From positions 213,021-277,020 of the forward strand of contig NZ_JAHPZX010000007.1 of assembly GCF_021325795.1 (NCBI RefSeq): a DNA stretch of 64,000 nt, written 5' to 3'. A program made the translations under genes and the position numbers. The notes beneath the pieces were generated by a model. The model saw only the letters and a list, made by a program, of their open reading frames with translations. It searched no databases and was not told the origin of the DNA. This DNA comes from Bordetella sp. LUAb4 (lineage in GTDB: Bacteria > Pseudomonadota > Gammaproteobacteria > Burkholderiales > Burkholderiaceae_B). Below are positions 8,580 through 16,417 of this stretch, piece by piece (the first letter of the stretch is position 1; every line of letters starts with the position of its first letter).

Positions 8580-9572
8580 TTATTCCATTCTGATATTGGC
8601 GCGCTTGACCAGGTCGCCCATGGCGGCGTAGTCCTTGCGCAGAAGTGCGTCGAACTGCGCGGGCGTCGACGAGAGGACTTCGTAGCCCTGCGCGGTCAGG
8701 TTGCGGCGGAATTCGGGATTGCCCAGTACCGACCCCATGCGGGCGGACAATTCCTCGACGATGGCGGCGGGCGTGCCGCGTCGTACGAGAGTCCCGTTCC
8801 AGACCACGGATGTGGCGTCGGGCACGCCACTTTCCCGCAGCGTGGGTACGTTCGGCAGCAAAGGCGAGCGCTTGTCGTCCGCAATGGCCAAGGCGCGCAG
8901 CTTGCCGGCCTGCACCAGCGGCACAATGGCCGGCAGGTTGTGGAACATCATGGGGATGCGTCCGCCCAGCAGATCGTTCAACGCTTCGGGGCCCCCTTTG
9001 TAGGGGATGTGCAGCAGTCGAATGGAGGCGCGCAACTGGAACAGCTCGGCGGCCATATGCATGGTGTTGCCGATGCCGGCCGAGCCATATTCCAACTTGC
9101 CCGGCTGCTGGCGCGCCGCCGCGATCAATTCATCGAGGGTGCGGTAGGGGGTGTCGGCGCCGACCACCAGCACGTTGGGCATGCGGTGCGTAAGCGTGAC
9201 GGGCTGCAGGTCATCGAGCACGGAATAGCCCATGGACGGGTAGATGTGCGGGTTGATGGCGAGCGTGCTGGTGGACCCCAGCAGGAAGGCGTAGCCGTCG
9301 GCCGGCATGCGCCGCGCCACATAGGCCGAACCGATGTTGCCGTTGGCGCCGGCGCGATTCTCGATGATCACGGATTGATGCACGGCATCGCCGAGCCACT
9401 GCGCGAAGGGCCGGGCGAACTGGTCCGCGGCGCCGCCGGGCGGGTAGGGCACGACGAAGGTCAGGGGCTTGTCCGGATAGAGAGCCTGGGCGAAGGCCGG
9501 GCGGACAGGGGTCGCACAAGCGGTGGCACAGACGAGGCCAGCCGCGGCGCGTGTGAATTCACGTCGGTTCAT
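8580..9572 (-). CDS. Bug/TctC-family receptor with Tat-like signal
   Basis: This 330-residue periplasmic receptor is the first gene of the dehydratase/aldolase operon. The N-terminus MNRREFTRAAAGLVCATACA carries a twin-arginine-like motif (RREF) and a hydrophobic stretch, so export may be by Tat. The mature region begins near YPDKPLTFVVPYPPGGAADQ. It also has SVIIENRAGANGNIG, LEYGSAGIGNTMHMAAELF and LHIPYKGGPEALND, all standard for the family. ATG 9572 has a strong AAGGAGGAG ribosome-binding site. The promoter region holds two LacI-type palindromes shared with the divergent regulator gene, so expression is probably repressed by that protein in the absence of its ligand. Confidence 0.9.
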   Translation of the reverse strand: MNRREFTRAAAGLVCATACATPVRPAFAQALYPDKPLTFVVPYPPGGAADQFARPFAQWLGDAVHQSVIIENRAGANGNIGSAYVARRMPADGYAFLLGSTSTLAINPHIYPSMGYSVLDDLQPVTLTHRMPNVLVVGADTPYRTLDELIAAARQQPGKLEYGSAGIGNTMHMAAELFQLRASIRLLHIPYKGGPEALNDLLGGRIPMMFHNLPAIVPLVQAGKLRALAIADDKRSPLLPNVPTLRESGVPDATSVVWNGTLVRRGTPAAIVEELSARMGSVLGNPEFRRNLTAQGYEVLSSTPAQFDALLRKDYAAMGDLVKRANIRME

Positions 9573-9623
9573 GCATGTCTCCTCCTTTTTTCCAGGCCTC
9601 TTTCGCAGGGCCGTCGTCTGGAA

Positions 9624-9635
9624 GGTACCGGTACC
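9624..9635. promoter_or_regulatory. LacI-family operator, site 1
   Basis: GGTACCGGTACC is a perfect 12-bp palindrome with a central CG, the arrangement typical of LacI/GalR operators (GntR-type sites share the TACCGGTA core). It lies 52 bp upstream of the Bug/dehydratase operon start and is identical to the second site 45 bp away, centre to centre. Confidence 0.72.
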
Positions 9636-9667
9636 ATTTTTCGATGAAGATGTCCCGAGAGAATATT

Positions 9668-9681
9668 TGGTACCGGTACCA
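9668..9681. promoter_or_regulatory. LacI-family operator, site 2
   Basis: TGGTACCGGTACCA is a perfect 14-bp palindrome containing the same 12-mer as site 1. It lies between site 1 and the lacI-type gene. Two identical sites in a 180-bp divergent promoter region argue for dimer-dimer bridging by the adjacent regulator and for control of both directions. Confidence 0.72.
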
Positions 9682-9752
9682 TCGGTTGCCGGGAAGTCTA
9701 TAATGCGTGCCTTCGCGCCGTCAACCGCAACGGCGCATTGCAGGGACTATCT

Positions 9753-10847
9753 TTGGCTAGCAGCAAGGCACACGCACAGATAACCGAGCAGGCCATACCC
9801 GCCGGCCGGCGCAAGATCGCGGCTTACACCATCCATGATGTCGCGGCGCTGGCAGGCGTTGCCTCGATCACGGTTTCCCGCTTCTTCAACAGTCCGGACA
9901 AGGTGTCGCCGAAGCTGCGCGCGCGCATCGAGGCGGCGGTCGCGCAGACCGGTTTCGTTCCCAGCCAGGTAGCTGTCGGCCTGGCGTCGGCGCATTCCAA
10001 AGTGGTATGCGCGGTCATTCCCAGTATTGCCAATTCCGTGTTCTCCGAGTCGGTCCAGGGCATGTCCGACGCGTTGAATTCGTCCGGATACCAGTTGCTG
10101 CTGGCAAGCAGCAACTATTCCATGGCGCAGGAAGAAAGCGCGGTGTGTGCTTTTGCCGGCTGGCGGCCAGCGGCCATGATCCTGACCGGACCCACGCATA
10201 GCGAGCGGGTCGATGCCGTCATGCGCGCCGCATCGTTTCCCGTGGTCGAGACGTGGGATGTGCGGCCGAACCGGCCATTTCATCAGGTGGGTTTTTCGCA
10301 CGACCAGGTCGGGTATGACCAGACGATGCATTTGCTCGAACAGGGGCTGCGGCGCATCCGTTTCATCAGGACAGGCCTGCCGGAAGACTTCCGCGCGCAG
10401 CAGCGCGCGTTGGGGTATGCACGGGCGATGGCAGGGCGGGGATTGCAGCCCGATATCGTGACGCCCGCGGAGCAGGATCCTTTCGAGGCCGGGGCGCAGG
10501 CGATGGCGCGGTTCAGTCTGGAGTCCGCACGACGCCGTCCGCAGGGAATCATTTTCGCCAACGACAACATGGCCGCGGGCGCCATTCTGGATGCGCCGCG
10601 GCGCGGCCTGTCGCTGCCGCAAGATTGCGCCATGGTGGGCTTTGGCGACTTCCCCTTGGCCAGGCGGCTGACGCCGGCGTTGACCACCGTGCATCCAGGA
10701 CGCTACGAAATCGGCCGCAGGGCTGCCCAGCTGGTGCTGCGCTTGATCCAGAATCCGGACGAGGCCGCCGCCGCGCTGGCACACCCTGAATCCCATATGA
10801 TCGCAACTGAATTCAAGGTGCGCGCCAGCTCCATGATTGCCAAGTGA
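9753..10847 (+). CDS. LacI-family transcriptional regulator
   Basis: This 364-residue repressor-type protein has a helix-turn-helix at residues 27-50 (TIHDVAALAGVASITVSRFF) and a hinge/periplasmic-binding-like domain from about residue 80 (VVCAVIPSIANSVFSESVQG). The effector domain contains GIIFANDNMAAGAI and CAMVGFGDFPLARRL, as in GntR/IdnR-type sugar-acid repressors. TTG 9753 was chosen as start because AGGGA sits six bases upstream; an in-frame TTG at 9738 is the alternative. It is divergent from the Bug/dehydratase/aldolase operon across two GGTACCGGTACC palindromes. It most likely represses that operon and responds to its substrate or intermediate. Confidence 0.88.
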   Translation: MASSKAHAQITEQAIPAGRRKIAAYTIHDVAALAGVASITVSRFFNSPDKVSPKLRARIEAAVAQTGFVPSQVAVGLASAHSKVVCAVIPSIANSVFSESVQGMSDALNSSGYQLLLASSNYSMAQEESAVCAFAGWRPAAMILTGPTHSERVDAVMRAASFPVVETWDVRPNRPFHQVGFSHDQVGYDQTMHLLEQGLRRIRFIRTGLPEDFRAQQRALGYARAMAGRGLQPDIVTPAEQDPFEAGAQAMARFSLESARRRPQGIIFANDNMAAGAILDAPRRGLSLPQDCAMVGFGDFPLARRLTPALTTVHPGRYEIGRRAAQLVLRLIQNPDEAAAALAHPESHMIATEFKVRASSMIAK

Positions 10848-10930
10848 GGCTGCCAAAGCAAGGTTGCCAGTGCGGTTGCCAGGTGACGTTGCCAAGTGTG
10901 TTGCCAAGTGTGTTGCCAAGTGACGTTGCC
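10836..10930. repeat. 12-13 bp tandem array beginning at the lacI-type stop codon
   Basis: The last codons of the regulator (ATTGCCAAGTGA) are followed by imperfect copies of the same word. GTTGCC starts occur at 10863, 10875, 10888, 10900, 10912 and 10925, mostly as GTTGCCAAGTG(T/A). The array looks like tandem duplication of the 3' end of the gene, including its stop codon. No gene is seen between it and the VOC gene at 11128. Confidence 0.75.
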
Positions 10931-11127
10931 GTGCGCGATGGCGGCTGGCACCTCCGGCGCATCCTGGGCCGCGCTGGCGATCTCCGGACGCCACCCGCCG
11001 GGGTATGTCCGAATCGACCAGGCAGTGCTTAAAAAATCATTGGCCTAGGATGCCGCGATGCAGCAAAATCACGGGCTGCCGATTTTGCCGGCATGAAAAT
11101 CCATCCTTGAATCTCGCTTTGGAAATT

Positions 11128-11565
11128 ATGGACACGCCCGTCGCCGTACCGCCGAATGCCTTTCACCTTGCCTTGAATGTGTTGGATCTGAATGAAGCGC
11201 GCCGCTTTTATGGCGACGCCTTGGGCTGCAGGGAAGGGCGCAGCACGGACACGTGGGTGGATTTCGATTTCTTCGGCCATCAGTTGTCGCTGCATCTGGG
11301 CGAACCGCTCAAGACCGCGCGTACTGGCAAGGTGGGCGACAAGCTGGTGCCCATGCCGCATTTCGGCCTGGCCCTGATGCTGCCGCAATGGCAGGCCCTG
11401 GCCGAGCGCCTGAAGGCCAGCGGCCAGATCGATTTCGTGCTGGCGCCGCAGGTGCGTTTCGAAGGCGAGCCGGGCGAGCAATGGACCATGTTCTTCATGG
11501 ACCCATTCGGCAACCCCATCGAGGTGAAAGGCTTCCGTACCCTGGAAGCGCTCTACGCGATTTGA
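11128..11565 (+). CDS. VOC-family (glyoxalase/extradiol dioxygenase fold) protein
   Basis: This 145-residue protein spans one two-module vicinal-oxygen-chelate domain. Likely metal ligands are His13 (AFHLALNVLD), the His-containing GHQLSLHLGE segment (residues 50-59) and Glu in FGNPIEVKGF near residue 133. The N-terminal LNVLDLNEARRFYGDALG segment is a standard VOC opening. ATG 11128, with GGAA just upstream, is preferred over more distant in-frame starts, which would add an unconserved cysteine-rich leader. It stands alone between the lacI-type gene and the convergent crotonase gene (13 bp away). The substrate is unknown. Confidence 0.82.
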   Translation: MDTPVAVPPNAFHLALNVLDLNEARRFYGDALGCREGRSTDTWVDFDFFGHQLSLHLGEPLKTARTGKVGDKLVPMPHFGLALMLPQWQALAERLKASGQIDFVLAPQVRFEGEPGEQWTMFFMDPFGNPIEVKGFRTLEALYAI

Positions 11566-11578
11566 CGGCGCGCGGGTC

Positions 11579-12370
11579 TTAGCGCCCGCTGAAGCGCGGC
11601 TTGCGTTTTTCGGCGAAGGCCGCCTTGCCTTCGCGGTAGTCTTCGCTGTCGTAGCAAGCCCCGATCAGCGCATGCGCGGCGCCCATATCGCGCTCTTCAG
11701 GGGCTTTCTCCAGCTCCAGGAAAACCCGCTTCAGCGCCTTGATGGTCAGCGGCGCGTTCTCCGCGATCGATTCCGCATACTGGCGCACGCGCTCTTCCAA
11801 CCCCGCCGCCGGCACCACTTCGTGCACCAGTCCCGCAGCCAGCGCTTCGGCGGCGTCATAGCGGCGCCCGGTGAAATACAGGTCGCGCGCGCGGCTGCTG
11901 CCGATGAGACGATTCAGGCGGATCTGGCCTTGATAGCCATAACCCAGTCCCAGCTTGACCGCCGGAATGGCAAAGACCGAATCGTCGGAACAGATGCGGA
12001 TGTCGCAGCTGGCGGCGTAGTCCATGCCGCCACCCATGCAATAGCCTTTGATCATGGCGACGGTCGGTTTGGAACACTGATAGACCGCGTCGTATGAACC
12101 TTGGCTGATCGCTTGGTATTTGCTGTTTTCTTCCGGATTCGCGCGCACGGCATCGAAGTTGGAAATATTCGAGCCGGCGATAAAGGAACGGTCGCCCGCG
12201 CCCGTGACGATGACGACACGAATATCAGGATCGGCGTCGAAGTCCGCCATGATGGGCGCGACAGCCGCGGACATTTCCAGCGACACGGCATTGTGTTTTT
12301 CCGGATGATTGAAAATCAGCCAGCCGATGGCGCCGGTTTTGCGGGAAAGGATGTGCTTAGAGGTCGTCAT
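11579..12370 (-). CDS. Crotonase/enoyl-CoA hydratase-family protein lacking the catalytic glutamates
   Basis: This 263-residue protein has the crotonase fold markers: HPEKHNAVSLEM near the N-terminus, VVIVTGAGDRSFIAGSNI for the CoA pocket and GYCMGGGMDYAASCDIR for the oxyanion loop. Aligned to rat enoyl-CoA hydratase, the two catalytic glutamates (Glu144, Glu164) fall on Asp117 and Ala137. Ordinary hydration is therefore unlikely, and another crotonase reaction (hydrolysis, decarboxylation, C-C cleavage, isomerisation) is more plausible. ATG 12370 lies inside the end of the thioesterase gene (14-bp overlap). It is the last gene of the hyuBA/CoA-transferase operon and presumably acts on the CoA ester made there. 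Confidence 0.85.
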   Translation of the reverse strand: MTTSKHILSRKTGAIGWLIFNHPEKHNAVSLEMSAAVAPIMADFDADPDIRVVIVTGAGDRSFIAGSNISNFDAVRANPEENSKYQAISQGSYDAVYQCSKPTVAMIKGYCMGGGMDYAASCDIRICSDDSVFAIPAVKLGLGYGYQGQIRLNRLIGSSRARDLYFTGRRYDAAEALAAGLVHEVVPAAGLEERVRQYAESIAENAPLTIKALKRVFLELEKAPEERDMGAAHALIGACYDSEDYREGKAAFAEKRKPRFSGR

Positions 12371-12899
12371 TGGACGTTCCAGGTTCAATTGGTATGAAAG
12401 CTGCCGTGCACGCGGCGCGCAGGGCAGTGGGCATGGGCCGCGGCCGCTTGTCCTGCCGGTCGACCCAAACCCAGGTGATAGCGGCCGTGGCGTAGTGACG
12501 CTCGTCTGGGCACCCGTTCGAGTCCTTGTTAGAGTCTCCATTCGAGTCCCCGGTCCGGCCGCCGTTCTGCCCTGCGTCCCCGGTGTCGCGTAGATCGAAG
12601 ATCAGGCCGACGCTGCTGTTGCCGATGTGGCCACAATGCAGCGTCACGGCCAGGCAGGTGGGATAGCCGATGGGGGCGTGATAGGTGCAGGCCTGGCTGA
12701 CGACGACGGACATCAGCGCTGGCGCGCACCGCTGCAGCGCCAAGCGGCCGGACCACTGCATGCGGGCTTCCTCCACATACGCGAGGAGAGTGGCGTTGTT
12801 CACGTGCCCATCCGCGTCCAGGTCGCCCCAGCGGACGTTCACGTGCGCGATATGCAGCGGTGCCGATAACGGACCGCCGTCGTCGATGATCTTCAGCAT
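12357..12899 (-). CDS. Hotdog-fold acyl-CoA thioesterase (4HBT family)
   Basis: This 180-residue protein opens with HVNVRWGDLDADGHVNNATL, the 4-hydroxybenzoyl-CoA-thioesterase signature with its catalytic acidic residue in the GDLDADGH stretch, followed by the long hotdog helix. The family normally runs about 130-150 residues. The extra length is a Gly/Asp/Ser/Asn-rich loop around residues 108-132 (with GDSNGDSNKDSNG), encoded by short imperfect DNA repeats, inserted between two core strands. It lies between the CoA-transferase and crotonase genes and overlaps the latter by 14 bp. Its role would be to release the free acid from a pathway CoA ester. Confidence 0.82.
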   Translation of the reverse strand: MLKIIDDGGPLSAPLHIAHVNVRWGDLDADGHVNNATLLAYVEEARMQWSGRLALQRCAPALMSVVVSQACTYHAPIGYPTCLAVTLHCGHIGNSSVGLIFDLRDTGDAGQNGGRTGDSNGDSNKDSNGCPDERHYATAAITWVWVDRQDKRPRPMPTALRAACTAAFIPIEPGTSNDDL

Positions 12900-12931
12900 G
12901 TCAGGCCTTGCCAGGAAGCGTGTGGGAAGAG

Positions 12932-12987
12932 GCGGACGGCTAGTCGCGGACGGCTAGTCGCGGATGGCCAGTCGCGGACGGCTGGCA
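12932..12987. repeat. Four tandem copies of a 14-bp unit
   Basis: Units start at 12932, 12946, 12960 and 12974, with consensus GCGGACGGCTAGTC. Copies three and four differ at a few positions. The array lies in the 107-bp gap between the CoA-transferase stop and the thioesterase start, inside the operon. Confidence 0.85.
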
Positions 12988-13006
12988 ACACGCGGAGCGG
13001 CGCCCC

Positions 13007-14206
13007 TCAGATCACGCCGTCCTGCCGCAAGTGTGCGATGTCTTCCTCTGTATAGTCCAACTCGCGCAGCAATGCGTCGGTGTCGTCGCCACGGTCCGGT
13101 GCCGCGCTGCGCATCTGGCTGGGCGTGCGGCTGAGGCTGAATGGCTGCCCCACCATTTCCACTTCCCCCAGCCGGCGATGCTGGACCGGGGTGGCAATGC
13201 CCAGGTGCTGCACCTGCGGATCAGCGAATACCTCGTTCATGCGGTTGATGGGGCCCGCCGCGACCTGGCCTTCCTCCATGCACGCCATCCACTGCGCGGT
13301 GGTGCGCTGGCGCGTCAGTTCGCACAGTTCGGCGTTCAGGCCGTCGCGATGGTCGGACCGCCCTTGCTCGGTGCTGTATTCCTCGCGTTCCATCAGTTCG
13401 GGCACACCCATGGCGTTGACCAGGCGCCGGAACATGGCCTGCTCACCCGCCGCGATGTTGATGTAGCCGTCGGCGGTGGGATAGACCCCTGTAGGGATGG
13501 ACGTCGGGTGGTTGTTACCGGGTTGCCCCGGGATCTCCTTGAGGAACAGCCAACGCGCGGCCTGGAAATCGCACATCGCGATCATCGCCTGCAGCAGCGA
13601 GACCTGCACCCATTGCCCCTGGCCGGACACCTCGCGTTCCAGCAGTGCTGTCATGATGGCCATGGCGGCATAGATGCCCGCACCGGTGTCCGCCACGGCG
13701 ATACCGGTGCGCATGGGTCCGTGCGCCGGATCGCCAGTGATGGACATCAAGCCGCCCATGCCCTGCACGATGTGGTCGAAGCCAGGGCGTTTGGCATATG
13801 GCCCGTCCTGGCCGAAGCCGGAAATGCTGGCGTACACGATGCGCGGATTGATGGCCTTCAGGGTCTCGTAGTCGATGCCCAGACGAAACTTGACGTCGGG
13901 GCGGAAGTTCTCGGCGACCACGTCCGCTTCCTTGACCAAGCGCAGGAAAATCTCCCGGCCTTTGGGGTCCTTGAGATTGATCGTCAGGGACCGCTTGTTT
14001 CGATGCAGGTTCTGGAAGTCTGGTCCGTCGCGCAGGCCGCCCCAGCCGTCGCTGACCTCCATGTATTCCGGGCTTTCGATCTTGATGACGTCCGCGCCCC
14101 AATCGGCGAATTGGCGGATGCATGTGGGGCCGGCGCGTACCCGTGTCAGGTCCAGGATGCGGAAGCGCTTGAGCGGGCCTTCGCGTTGTCCTTGATCGGC
14201 GGGCAT
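13007..14206 (-). CDS. CaiB/BaiF-type (family III) CoA-transferase
   Basis: This 399-residue enzyme has the family III layout: RFRILDLTRVRAGPTCIRQF at the N-terminus, DVIKIESPEYMEVSDGWGG for CoA contact, ASISGFGQDGPYAKRPGFD and IAVADTGAG. Asp173 is the expected residue for the aspartyl-CoA intermediate seen in formyl-CoA transferase. It moves CoA from a donor such as succinyl-CoA to a carboxylic acid. ATG 14206 lies 7 bp after the hyuA stop but has a poor ribosome-binding site. An in-frame GTG near 14232 inside hyuA is a possible alternative. Position after hyuBA suggests it activates the acid released by the hydantoinase-type complex. Confidence 0.88.
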   Translation of the reverse strand: MPADQGQREGPLKRFRILDLTRVRAGPTCIRQFADWGADVIKIESPEYMEVSDGWGGLRDGPDFQNLHRNKRSLTINLKDPKGREIFLRLVKEADVVAENFRPDVKFRLGIDYETLKAINPRIVYASISGFGQDGPYAKRPGFDHIVQGMGGLMSITGDPAHGPMRTGIAVADTGAGIYAAMAIMTALLEREVSGQGQWVQVSLLQAMIAMCDFQAARWLFLKEIPGQPGNNHPTSIPTGVYPTADGYINIAAGEQAMFRRLVNAMGVPELMEREEYSTEQGRSDHRDGLNAELCELTRQRTTAQWMACMEEGQVAAGPINRMNEVFADPQVQHLGIATPVQHRRLGEVEMVGQPFSLSRTPSQMRSAAPDRGDDTDALLRELDYTEEDIAHLRQDGVI

Positions 14207-14213
14207 GGGGAAT

Positions 14214-16373
14214 TCAGTTTGCGCATGCACTTTGTTTCTCGCTTTCTTCGATGGCGGAAGAGGGGGGCTGCCGGCGTGAGGACGTGGCATCCAGGTTCAC
14301 GATCAGGCTGCCGCTGTCGTCGACGTCGACGGTGGCGTGTTGCGGAACGATGAGCGTCGATGAGGCCTCCTGCACGATGGCCGGGCCGTGGAAGGTCTGG
14401 CCGCAGCGCAGGGCGCCACGTTCATAAACCGGGACGTCGGCGTAGTCCTTGATCCCGGGCAGGTACATGCGGCGCGTACCGCGCGTGGCGCCGGCGGCCG
14501 AGATGGCCCCAGTGTCCACTTGTAGATCGCCTTCGCCGCCGCCCGCGGCCAGCGCGGCGCGCAGGTTGATGATTTCGATGTCGCCGCGCGGCGGCACCTG
14601 GCCGAAGGTCTTGGCGTAGGTCGCCAGAAAGGCCTCGCGAATGGCCGCGTACGTCTCGGCGGTATAGGGGCCGGGCGGCAGGTCGGTGATGACTTCGAAG
14701 CCCTGGCCGGCGAAACGCAGGTCGGCCGCGCGCTGGCTGTGCGCGGTGGCGCCCTGGCCCGGCAAGGTGGCGTCGATGACGGCGCGGGCATCGCTTTCGA
14801 TGCGCTCGTACTCCGCTTCCAGGGCGGCCCAGTCCACGGTCTCCAGCTTCCAGCCCACGCTGACCATGCGGTCGATGCGCGCGGGCGCCATCAGCAGGCC
14901 CAGGGCCGAGGCAACACCGGCGCCCGGCGGGCAGATGGCGCGGGTCATGCCCAGCCGGCGCGCGACTTCGCAGCCGTGCAGGGGCCCGCCGCCACCCGTG
15001 AGCAGCAAGGCGAATTTGGCGGCGTGGTGGCCACGCTCGGCCACGTGCACGCGAGCGGCCGCGGCCATGTTCTCATTGACGATGGAATAGATGCCCCAGG
15101 CGAAATCCGGGACGGACAGGTCCGATTGCTCGGCCAGCGGCCGCATCGCGTCACGCGCCTTGTCGACGTCGATGGACATGGTGCCGCCCGCGAAGGCCGC
15201 CGGGTCCAGGAAGCCCAAAACCAGATTGGCGTCGGTGACGGTGGCTTGCGTGCCGCCGCGGCCATAGCAGGCGGGCCCGGGCAGGGAGCTGGCGCTTTCG
15301 GGGCCGACCTTGAGCAGGCCCAGAGCGTCCAGGTGCGCGATGCTGCCGCCGCCGGCGCCGATCTCGATCAGCTCGATGGTGGAGATGGAGATGGGCAGGC
15401 CGCTGCCTTCGGTCAGCCGTTTCTCGCGGCTGGCCTCGAAGTGGTGCGCGATGAGCGGCTTGCCGGCATCGATGATGGCCAGTTTGGCGGTGGTGCCGCC
15501 CATGTCGAACGCCATCACGTCTTCGATGTGCGAGCGCTTGCCGAAGAAGGCGCCGGCCAGGGCGCCCGCGGCGGGCCCGGACTCCAGCAGCTGGATGGGT
15601 ACACGCTTGGCTTCATCGACGTGCGTCAGGCCGCCGTTGGACAGCATCATGAACAGCGGTGCCTGGATGCCCAATTGCTGGATTTCGGCGGTCATGCGGT
15701 CGAGATAGCCGTCGGCCAGCGGTTTGACGTAGGCGTTGGCGACGGTGGTCGAGGTGCGTTCGAACTCGCGGATCTGCGGCGACACGTCGGACGAGATCGA
15801 AATGAACAGCCGCGGATGGGCCGCCGCGATGGCGTCGCGCGCCAGGCGTTCATGGGCAGGGTTGGCGTAGGCGTGCAGGAATACGATGGCGATGGACGTC
15901 ACGCCCTCTGCGGCCAAACGGCCCGCCTGCTCGACGACCTGGGCGACATCCAGCGGCTGCTGGACGATGCCGTCGTGGCCCATGCGTTCGACGGCTTCCA
16001 GACGCAGGCGGCGTGGGACGATGGGGCGCGGCAATTCAATGTGCAGGTCGAACAGCTCGTACTTGTGTTCACGCGCCATTTCCAGCGTGTCACGAAAGCC
16101 CGCGGTGGTGATCAGGCCGGTCAGCGCGCCCTTGCGCTCGATCAGGGCGTTGGTGAACAGCGTGGTGGCGTGGATGACGCGGTCCACGTTCGCGTAGGGC
16201 AGGCCCTCGCGTTCGAACAGGGTGCGTACTCCGCGGATCACGCCTTCGTAGGGAGCTTTGGGCGTGGTCAATTCCTTGTGCGACGTCGATGTGCCGCCAA
16301 GGGTGTCGTAGACGACGATGTCGGTGAAGGTGCCACCGATGTCGATACCCAGTGCATAGTTACCTGCTTGCAT
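14214..16373 (-). CDS. hyuA: Hydantoinase/oxoprolinase alpha subunit (HyuA type)
   Basis: This 719-residue ATP-binding subunit has the family hallmarks in order: ALGIDIGGTFTDIVVYD at residues 7-23, HATTLFTNALIERKG near 69-83, QLLESGPAAGALAGA, VMAFDMGGTTAKLAII and LLTGGGGPLHG. HyuA works with HyuB in ATP-dependent opening of cyclic amides (N-methylhydantoin, 5-oxoproline) or, in relatives, ATP-dependent carboxylation of acetone or acetophenone. AGGAAG precedes ATG 16373. It follows hyuB by 44 bp on the same strand and precedes the CoA-transferase. Which reaction applies here cannot be told from sequence. Confidence 0.9.
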   Translation of the reverse strand: MQAGNYALGIDIGGTFTDIVVYDTLGGTSTSHKELTTPKAPYEGVIRGVRTLFEREGLPYANVDRVIHATTLFTNALIERKGALTGLITTAGFRDTLEMAREHKYELFDLHIELPRPIVPRRLRLEAVERMGHDGIVQQPLDVAQVVEQAGRLAAEGVTSIAIVFLHAYANPAHERLARDAIAAAHPRLFISISSDVSPQIREFERTSTTVANAYVKPLADGYLDRMTAEIQQLGIQAPLFMMLSNGGLTHVDEAKRVPIQLLESGPAAGALAGAFFGKRSHIEDVMAFDMGGTTAKLAIIDAGKPLIAHHFEASREKRLTEGSGLPISISTIELIEIGAGGGSIAHLDALGLLKVGPESASSLPGPACYGRGGTQATVTDANLVLGFLDPAAFAGGTMSIDVDKARDAMRPLAEQSDLSVPDFAWGIYSIVNENMAAAARVHVAERGHHAAKFALLLTGGGGPLHGCEVARRLGMTRAICPPGAGVASALGLLMAPARIDRMVSVGWKLETVDWAALEAEYERIESDARAVIDATLPGQGATAHSQRAADLRFAGQGFEVITDLPPGPYTAETYAAIREAFLATYAKTFGQVPPRGDIEIINLRAALAAGGGEGDLQVDTGAISAAGATRGTRRMYLPGIKDYADVPVYERGALRCGQTFHGPAIVQEASSTLIVPQHATVDVDDSGSLIVNLDATSSRRQPPSSAIEESEKQSACAN

Positions 16374-16417
16374 GTTCTTCCTCGATAACGCTATGACTCT
16401 ATGAGTCGATTATTCGA

